Source: Sciscionella sediminilitoris
GTDB taxonomy: Bacteria > Actinomycetota > Actinomycetes > Mycobacteriales > Pseudonocardiaceae
Length of the DNA: 36,089 bases
Direction of reading: 5' to 3'
Assembly (NCBI RefSeq): GCF_000737195.2
Contig: NZ_JALM01000104.1
Location: forward strand, 1 to 36,089
In this document: positions 30,986-36,089 of the stretch, piece by piece
How positions within the stretch are numbered: position 1 is the stretch's first letter
Layout: the number at the start of each line of letters is the position of its first letter
Made by a program: the position numbers and the translations under genes
Notes under the pieces: model-generated
What the model saw: only the letters and a program-made list of their open reading frames with translations
Databases searched by the model: none
What the model was told of the DNA's origin: nothing

Positions 30986-32061
30986 CAGGCGAACAGGTCC
31001 CAGGTGAGGATCTCGTCCGCCTCGATGTCCCGGCTCGCGACCTTGCCGACCAGCCGGTCCAGTTCGTGCACCGCGATCCCGTAGCCGGGGCGCTTCACCG
31101 CGATGTCCGCGCGGGCCAGCGGTTTCCCGGCCGCGATGGCACCGGCGGCGACCAGGCTGCGCCTGCCGAGCCGGAACAGTTCATGCTCCGCCTCGGTCAC
31201 CCGCTTCACCGAGGAGCCGAGTGAATCCTCGGCCTCCCGGATCGCGGTCACCATCGACGTGAGCTCGTCGGGTTCGAGCGCGAACGGGTGGTCGGGACCG
31301 TCCTGGTCCCGGGAGAGCGTGTAGTGCTTCTCCACCACGCAGGCGCCGAGCGCCACCGCCACCACATCCGCGGTGTGCCCCATCGTGTGGTCACTCCAGC
31401 CGATGGGGATGCCGAACGCCGAGGCCAGCGTGCCGATCGCGCGCAGATTCAGATCTTCGAACCGAGGCGGATAGTTCACCGCACAGTGCAGCAGCACGAT
31501 CTGGCTCGCCCCGGCCGCGTTCGCCGTGTCCAGCGCCCGCTCGATATCGGTCAGCGAAGCCATTCCCGTGGAGATGATCAGCGGCTTCCCGGTGGCCGCG
31601 CACCGCTCGATCAGCGGCAGATGGTTCACCTCGTACGACGCGATCTTGTACGCCGGGATGTCCAGCCGCTCCAGCAGATCGACCGCCTTCTCCTCGAACG
31701 GCGTGGACAGGAAATCGATCCCCGCCCGGCTCGCATGCTCGGCCAGCTCGTCGTGCCATTCCCAGGGAATCTCGACCCGCTTGATCATCTCGAAAACCGA
31801 TTCCTGATTCTCGAGCAGATCCGCATCCGTCAGGTACGACATCGTCGGCGTCTTGCGACTGTAAAGCCCCTCCGCCGTGTAGGTCTGGAACTTCACCGCG
31901 TCCGCGCCCGATTCCGCGGCCACATCGATCAGCCGGAGAGCCGTGTCCAGATCCCGGTTGTGATTCGCTCCCGCCTCCGCGATCACATACGTCGGACGGC
32001 CCGGGCCCACCTCGCGCGAACCGATGCGGACCTGCTGATCACCATAGCTGCGTGCACCCAC
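30985..32061 (-). CDS. pseI: Pseudaminic acid synthase (NeuB/PseI family)
   Basis: A 358-residue synthase that condenses the 6-deoxy amino sugar with phosphoenolpyruvate to make a nine-carbon acid. The NeuB barrel begins YVIAEAGANHNRDLDTALRLI and contains VKFQTYTAE, STPFEEKAVDLL and GWSDHT; the C-terminal SAF (antifreeze-like) domain is RSLVAAGAIAAGKPL onward. It starts at GTG 32061. Choice of PseI rather than NeuB or LegI comes from its neighbours. The gap 32062-32269 upstream holds one DnaA-box-like TTGTCCACA (32134-32142), a possible plus-strand TATACT, and no gene. Confidence 0.85.
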   Translation of the reverse strand: MGARSYGDQQVRIGSREVGPGRPTYVIAEAGANHNRDLDTALRLIDVAAESGADAVKFQTYTAEGLYSRKTPTMSYLTDADLLENQESVFEMIKRVEIPWEWHDELAEHASRAGIDFLSTPFEEKAVDLLERLDIPAYKIASYEVNHLPLIERCAATGKPLIISTGMASLTDIERALDTANAAGASQIVLLHCAVNYPPRFEDLNLRAIGTLASAFGIPIGWSDHTMGHTADVVAVALGACVVEKHYTLSRDQDGPDHPFALEPDELTSMVTAIREAEDSLGSSVKRVTEAEHELFRLGRRSLVAAGAIAAGKPLARADIAVKRPGYGIAVHELDRLVGKVASRDIEADEILTWDLFA

Positions 32062-32269
32062 GAGGCCAGTCTCTCACGCCCGGGTTATGGACCCTGTGTA
32101 CTTCGCCGCTCCGGGGTTCGAGTGTCTGCACGGTTGTCCACAGCACCGGCGGTTGTCCCCAGATTTTTCGCGCCCCGCCATTCACTGCCCTGCGCCGATA
32201 TACTGGATGCGGGGTCGCCCCCCGGTGAGGGCGGGGGATGTCGGGGTGGGATTTTGGTTCGGTTTTGGC

Positions 32270-33174
32270 TCAGTGGAGCTGTTTTTCGATGGTGTCCAGT
32301 ACCCGGCCGGTGCCTGCGCCGTCCACGGTGCTCCGGGCCCGGGCGGCGCGTTCGGCGAGTCCTGTCCGGTCGCTGAGGGTTTCGGCAAGCGTTTCGGCGG
32401 GCAGTAGTTCGCCGGGGTGTCCGAGTCCGGCGGCGAGGCCGAGCTCGATAGCGCGTTGGTAACCGGCTTCCTGGTTGTCGACAAGGCAGATTATTGCGAG
32501 TGGGGCGCCTATGCAGCAGCCTTCGAGCAGGGTGATGCCCGCGCCCGCGCACACGAGATCGGCGGCGGCGAGCCGGACCGGAAGGTCGGGTGTCGGCGGG
32601 CGAACGCGCACCCAGTCCGGGCAGTCGAGCTCGCCGAAAACGGTGCAGTGCAAGGGAACTCCGCTGTCCGCGAGCCGGTCGAGCAGTTCGGCGACCACCG
32701 GGGCGGCCAGTGCCGAACCGCCGAGGGTGATCGCCACCTTGAGAGGTATACCGGTCGGCTTAGTCCCCCGGCGGGCGCTGCGGACCTTGCGGCGCAGCAG
32801 GGCGTATTCGGGGCCGCGCAACAGGATCGGGGAACCGTCCGCGGGGCGCGGAGACGATGCGAGGTTGGGGTCCACGACGATGTCGGCGCGTCGTCGGCCG
32901 AATGTGCCGTCCTCGATATTGACCCGGAGCGCGGAACCGGGCGCGGGGGCGTCGGTGTAGTTGTCCACGAGCATGACATCGGGCTGGGTGAGCTGTCCGA
33001 ATTCGACACCGAGCGCAGCGAATTCGGTGCGCAGCCAGTCCACGCCGACCGGTGGTTCGATGCCGACGTCCAACCGCGGGCCACGGCTTCCTCGGCGAGC
33101 GCGAGGCAGCGCACGAGATGACCGACGCCGATCCCGGGACCACCGCGCGCGTGCAGCGCGAGCCGGACGCTCAC
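32270..33174 (-). pseudogene. pseG: UDP-sugar hydrolase (PseG-like), frameshifted
   Basis: The GTG start at 33174 opens a frame reading VRLALHARGGPGIGVGHLVRCLALAEEAVARG, shown as VRLALHARGGPGIG and GHLVRCLALAEEAVARG, the PseG N-terminus with the catalytic His of GHLVR. The rest of the protein (LDVGIEPPVGVDWL, PDVMLVDNY, KVAITLGGSA, ITLLEGCCIG) lies in the other frame. Joining them needs a one-base insertion (or two-base deletion) within about 33071-33083. Without it the protein stops functionally after about 33 residues. It may be a true mutation or an assembly error in a GC-rich spot. PseG removes UDP from the 2,4-diacetamido sugar. Confidence 0.8.
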
Positions 33175-33902
33175 CCCGCGGCCAGCGGCTTCTGCGAGAC
33201 GACGGAGTTGCCCTGCGCGATGTCCGGGCGGGACCGGAGAAAGTCGACCACGGCACGCACATCGCTCGCCGCGCTGCCGAGCTTCTCGACGATCGCCCGC
33301 ACCACGGCGTAATCCTCCGCGGTGTCGACGGTCACCCGCAGGTCCGAATCGTCCTGTCCGCCCTGCACGCCGGCGCACCGGTACCGCTCCGGTGCGTGGT
33401 AGACGGCGGAGGTGACGTGGATCCGGTCGCTGCCACTGGCCTCGACGGTGTTCAACACCTCCGCGCGCACGAGTTCGGTATCCAGCCCGCGTGGGTAGGT
33501 CCGGGTGAGCACATTGGACACGTAGTCGAGGCCCGGGTCGGCGCGCCACAACCCGACGACCTGACCGATCAGGCGGGGATCCAGCAGCGGACAGTCGGCG
33601 GTCAACCGCACGACCGCGTCGCAGGGGAACTTCTCGATCGCGAGCCGGTAGCGCTCGAGCACGTCGTCCAAGGGGCCGCGGACGACCGGTGCGGCGCAGG
33701 CTTCGGCCTCGGCCGCCACGGCGTCGTCGTCCGCGCTGGTCGAGGTGGCCACTATCACCTCGGCGATTCCCGGCGCCCGCCGCGCGGCATCGACCACCCA
33801 GCTCAGCACGCTCGCATCGCCGAGCGGTTCGAGCACCTTGCCCGGCAGCCGCGAGGACGACAGGCGTGCCTGAATGACAGCGTTGACCAGCATGGGTGCC
33901 AT
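33171..33902 (-). CDS. pseF: Cytidylyltransferase SpsF/PseF-like
   Basis: A 243-residue nucleotidyltransferase with the IQARLSSSRLPGKVL signature (substrate CTP and sugar acid), ATSTSADDDAV and VRLTADCPLLDPRL. In the Pse pathway it makes CMP-pseudaminic acid. ATG 33902 or the in-frame ATG 33893 may be the start; neither has a strong ribosome site. Its stop overlaps the pseG start as GTGA. It is divergent from pseB with almost no gap, so promoters overlap the genes. Confidence 0.86.
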   Translation of the reverse strand: MAPMLVNAVIQARLSSSRLPGKVLEPLGDASVLSWVVDAARRAPGIAEVIVATSTSADDDAVAAEAEACAAPVVRGPLDDVLERYRLAIEKFPCDAVVRLTADCPLLDPRLIGQVVGLWRADPGLDYVSNVLTRTYPRGLDTELVRAEVLNTVEASGSDRIHVTSAVYHAPERYRCAGVQGGQDDSDLRVTVDTAEDYAVVRAIVEKLGSAASDVRAVVDFLRSRPDIAQGNSVVSQKPLAAG

Positions 33903-33945
33903 GATGACGTACGGAGTTCAGCACCAACGCGAAAGGGTGAGGTAC

Positions 33946-34926
33946 GTGGGGCCGCTGCAAGGCGCAAGCATCCTGCTCACCGGGGGAACCGGTTCATTCG
34001 GGAAGGCGTTCATCACCTACGCGCTCGAACACCTCGACCCGCGCAGGCTGGTCGTCCTCTCCCGGGATGAGCTCAAACAGTACGAGGCGCGCCAGCAGTT
34101 CGGCGATGATCCCCGGCTGCGCTGGTTCATCGGTGACATCCGGGACCGGCGGCGGCTCGAACGCGCCATGCACGGGGTCGACTACGTGGTGCACGCTGCC
34201 GCGCTGAAACAGGTCGACACCGGGGAATACAACCCGTTCGAATTCGTGCAGACGAACGTGACCGGTTCGCAGAATGTCATCGAGGCCGCGATCGATACCG
34301 GTGTGAAGAAGGTCGTCGCGCTCTCCACGGACAAGGCGTCGAGCCCGATCAATCTGTACGGGGCGACGAAACTGTGCGCCGACCGGATGTTCATCAGCGC
34401 GAATCACTACGCGGCCACGCATCCGACACGATTCGCTGTCGTGCGTTACGGCAACGTCATGGGTTCCCGGGGAAGTGTGATCCCGTTCTTCAAACGGATC
34501 GCCGCCGAAGGCAAGCCGCTTCCGGTGACACACAAGGAAATGACTCGTTTCTGGATCACTCTTCCACAGGCTGTTCAGTTCGTTGTGGACAGTTTCGCGA
34601 TGATGCACGGCGGCGAGCTCTACGTCCCGCGCATTCCGAGTATGCGACTGCTCGATCTCGCGGAAACGATCGCGCCCGGCGCGGAAGTGACCGAGGTCGG
34701 TGTGCGTCCCGGTGAGAAACTGCACGAGGAAATGATCGCCCCGGATGATTCCCGGCGCACCCTGTTGCTCGAGGACCGGTATGTGGTGTGCCCGCACATC
34801 GCGGGATGGGGATACGAGCCGCCGCGGGACGGATCGCCCGTTCCGGAAGGATTCGCCTACCGCTCCGATACGAACGATCTGTGGCTCACGCACGAGGAAT
34901 TGCGTGAACTGGTCGACAATGGCTGA
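33946..34926 (+). CDS. pseB: UDP-GlcNAc 4,6-dehydratase (inverting), PseB
   Basis: A 326-residue NAD(P)-dependent dehydratase, the first step of pseudaminic acid synthesis. GGTGSFG (13-19) binds the cofactor and STDKASSP with D129 and K130, Y138 and K142 are catalytic residues of the family. GTG 33946 gives the usual number of residues before the glycine motif and has AAAGGG about eight bases upstream; earlier starts overlap pseF. It is followed by pseC with an 8-base overlap. Confidence 0.9.
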   Translation: MGPLQGASILLTGGTGSFGKAFITYALEHLDPRRLVVLSRDELKQYEARQQFGDDPRLRWFIGDIRDRRRLERAMHGVDYVVHAAALKQVDTGEYNPFEFVQTNVTGSQNVIEAAIDTGVKKVVALSTDKASSPINLYGATKLCADRMFISANHYAATHPTRFAVVRYGNVMGSRGSVIPFFKRIAAEGKPLPVTHKEMTRFWITLPQAVQFVVDSFAMMHGGELYVPRIPSMRLLDLAETIAPGAEVTEVGVRPGEKLHEEMIAPDDSRRTLLLEDRYVVCPHIAGWGYEPPRDGSPVPEGFAYRSDTNDLWLTHEELRELVDNG

Positions 34927-36049
34927 ATTCCTCCCCTATGGCCGTCAGTCCATTGTGGACTCCGATGTCGAAGCGGTGCGCGCTGTACTCGAATCCGACT
35001 GGTTGACCACGGGGCCGGAGGTTGCCGGTTTCGAGGCGGATCTGGCCGAGTGGACCGGTGGAGTACCGATTGTCGCGGTGACCTCGGGAACGGCAGCGCT
35101 GCACGTGGCCTACGCCGCCGCGGGGATCGGTCCGGGAGATGAGGTGATCACCAGCCCGCTCACGTTCGTCGCCACCGCGGCCACGGCCGTTCAGCGCGGC
35201 GCGCGGGTGCGGTTCGCCGATATCAGCGCGGACACCGGGAACCTCGACCCAGAGGCGGTCGCGGCCGAATGCGGACCGTCCACCGCGGTCATCGCTGCCG
35301 TGGACTACGCCGGACATCCGGCACCGATGGATGAGCTGCAACCTTTGGCACGCAAGGCATCCGCGCTGTTGCTCGAGGATGCCGCGCACTCGATCGGCGC
35401 CGCGCTCGGAGGTCAACCGGTCGGTTCACTCGCCGACCTCACGACGTTCTCCTTCTTCCCCACCAAGAACCTCACCACCGCCGAGGGTGGTGCGGTGGCC
35501 GCCGCAGATCCGGGGCTGCTGGATCGCGCCCGCAGGTTCCGCAACCACGGGCTGGTCCGGGATCCCGCGGAGCAGCGTTTCCCGGATGAGGGGCCGTGGC
35601 ACCAGGAGGTGCACGAGTTCGGCCTGAACTACCGGTTGCCCGATGTACTGTGCGCGCTCGGACGCGCACAGTTACGGCGGCTCGCCGCGTTCAAGGCCCG
35701 GCGCGCCGAGATCCACGCCCGCTACACCGCCGCCTTCGCCGAAGTGGACGAGCTGCGTGTCCCGGCCTGCCGCGCCGGTGCCGATCCGGTTTGGCACCTC
35801 TACCCACTGCGGGTGCCCGCCGAGCGACGGCGGGTGATTTTCGAGGCGCTGCGTGCCCAAGGGATCGGCGTCCAGGTCAACTACATCCCCGCGTACTGGC
35901 ACCCGGTGTTCGCCGACCTCGGATACCACAGGGGACTGTGTCCGAACGCCGAGCGCTACTACGCCGAGGAGATCTCCCTCCCCCTGTTCCCGGACCTCAC
36001 GGACAGCCAGGTCGACCGGGTCATCGAAGCCGTCCTCGCCCAGTTCTGA
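34919..36049 (+). CDS. pseC: UDP-4-amino-sugar aminotransferase PseC
   Basis: A 376-residue PLP enzyme of the DegT/DnrJ/EryC1 family. PLP lysine K183 is in FFPTKNLTTAEGG, VTSGTAALHVAYAAAG holds the phosphate loop, and LEDAAHSIGA the ring-binding aspartate. It converts the 4-keto product of PseB with glutamate to a 4-amino sugar for PseH. It starts inside pseB (ATG 34919), so the two are co-translated. Confidence 0.9.
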   Translation: MAEFLPYGRQSIVDSDVEAVRAVLESDWLTTGPEVAGFEADLAEWTGGVPIVAVTSGTAALHVAYAAAGIGPGDEVITSPLTFVATAATAVQRGARVRFADISADTGNLDPEAVAAECGPSTAVIAAVDYAGHPAPMDELQPLARKASALLLEDAAHSIGAALGGQPVGSLADLTTFSFFPTKNLTTAEGGAVAAADPGLLDRARRFRNHGLVRDPAEQRFPDEGPWHQEVHEFGLNYRLPDVLCALGRAQLRRLAAFKARRAEIHARYTAAFAEVDELRVPACRAGADPVWHLYPLRVPAERRRVIFEALRAQGIGVQVNYIPAYWHPVFADLGYHRGLCPNAERYYAEEISLPLFPDLTDSQVDRVIEAVLAQF

Positions 36050-36074
36050 CCAGTCCCCGGCCGTTGGATCGCTT

Positions 36075-36089
36075 GTGCGTGGTTGTGTT
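36075..36089. promoter_or_regulatory. Dispersed dyad operator, copy C (cut by window end)
   Basis: GTGCGTGGTTGTGTT at the last 15 bases equals the left arm of the dyads at 2742 and 28014 in 14 of 15 positions. It lies 25 bp after pseC and the rest of the site is outside the window. Confidence 0.5.

Noticed and set aside
32062-32269. Replication origin with DnaA boxes
   Set aside because: One TTGTCCACA and one weaker TTGTCCCCA are not a cluster, and no dnaA or dnaN gene is near.
33071-33083. Programmed ribosomal frameshift in pseG
   Set aside because: No slippery heptamer or downstream pseudoknot is visible at the frame change, and PseG homologues are single-frame as far as I know.

Overview
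The window is high-GC actinobacterial DNA. The bacterial proteasome activator (Bpa) gene, KorSA-type GntR control and the pSAM2-like integrated element point to Actinomycetia, and I infer a member of the Pseudonocardiales; no rRNA gene is present to confirm this. 

Layout. (1) Positions 1-3866 are chromosome: a truncated Lrp/AsnC regulator, a DHA2-type MFS exporter, an FAD-dependent ferredoxin-reductase-like enzyme and a PIG3-type quinone oxidoreductase, followed by tRNA-Ser(TGA). (2) Positions 3899-21425 are a complete integrated element of about 17.5 kb, bounded by a perfect 59-bp direct repeat that covers the 3' half of the tRNA gene. It is an actinomycete integrative and conjugative element (AICE). 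From attL inward, on the minus strand, it carries int, xis, an iteron and palindrome region, a replication module (DUF3987 ATPase, a small protein, a stand-alone DnaB-N-like protein), small proteins, a TraB/FtsK translocase with two coupled upstream genes, a lytic transglycosylase, a DUF5706/Pycsar-effector-like membrane protein and unknown small genes. The long minus-strand gene set starts at a well-formed promoter near 18,800 that is covered by TAGATCAG operator repeats and faces a divergent GntR repressor gene. Next to attR, on the plus strand, sits a cargo pair: a class IV aminotransferase and an XRE-FGE-fold fusion protein, preceded by operator-like repeats. (3) Positions 21431-28712 are accessory chromosome: a TetR/methyltransferase divergent pair with an 18-bp palindromic operator, an AraC regulator, a probable catabolic operon (cupin dioxygenase, MFS, Zn-ADH, SDR), an AhpD-like protein and a PAS-LuxR regulator. 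(4) Positions 28720-30524 hold a cysteine-desulfurase-like protein without the PLP lysine, and Bpa. Together with the quinone oxidoreductase these resemble the Rv3777-Rv3778c-Rv3780 neighbourhood of M. tuberculosis, so most of 3.9-28.7 kb looks inserted into an ancestral block. (5) Positions 30521-36049 hold a complete set of pseudaminic-acid (or related nonulosonic acid) genes, pseH-I-G-F on the minus strand and pseB-C on the plus strand; pseG carries a frameshift. 

How the parts work together. Int and Xis would move the element in and out of tRNA-Ser, the DnaB-N/DUF3987 module would replicate the excised circle, TraB and its partners would pump double-stranded DNA through the septum or mycelial contact with wall opening by the transglycosylase, and the GntR protein probably keeps the operon off. 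The Pse genes would make CMP-pseudaminic acid for a surface glycan or glycoprotein; no glycosyltransferase is in view. 

The most unusual signals are the dispersed dyad at 2742, 28014 and 36075, the 28-bp palindrome with iterons beside xis, the 9-bp-phased GGGTCCCC repeats after traB, the copy of TraB's pre-motor domain in a separate gene, the orphan Pycsar-like effector, and the XRE-FGE/aminotransferase pair with its own repeat array.
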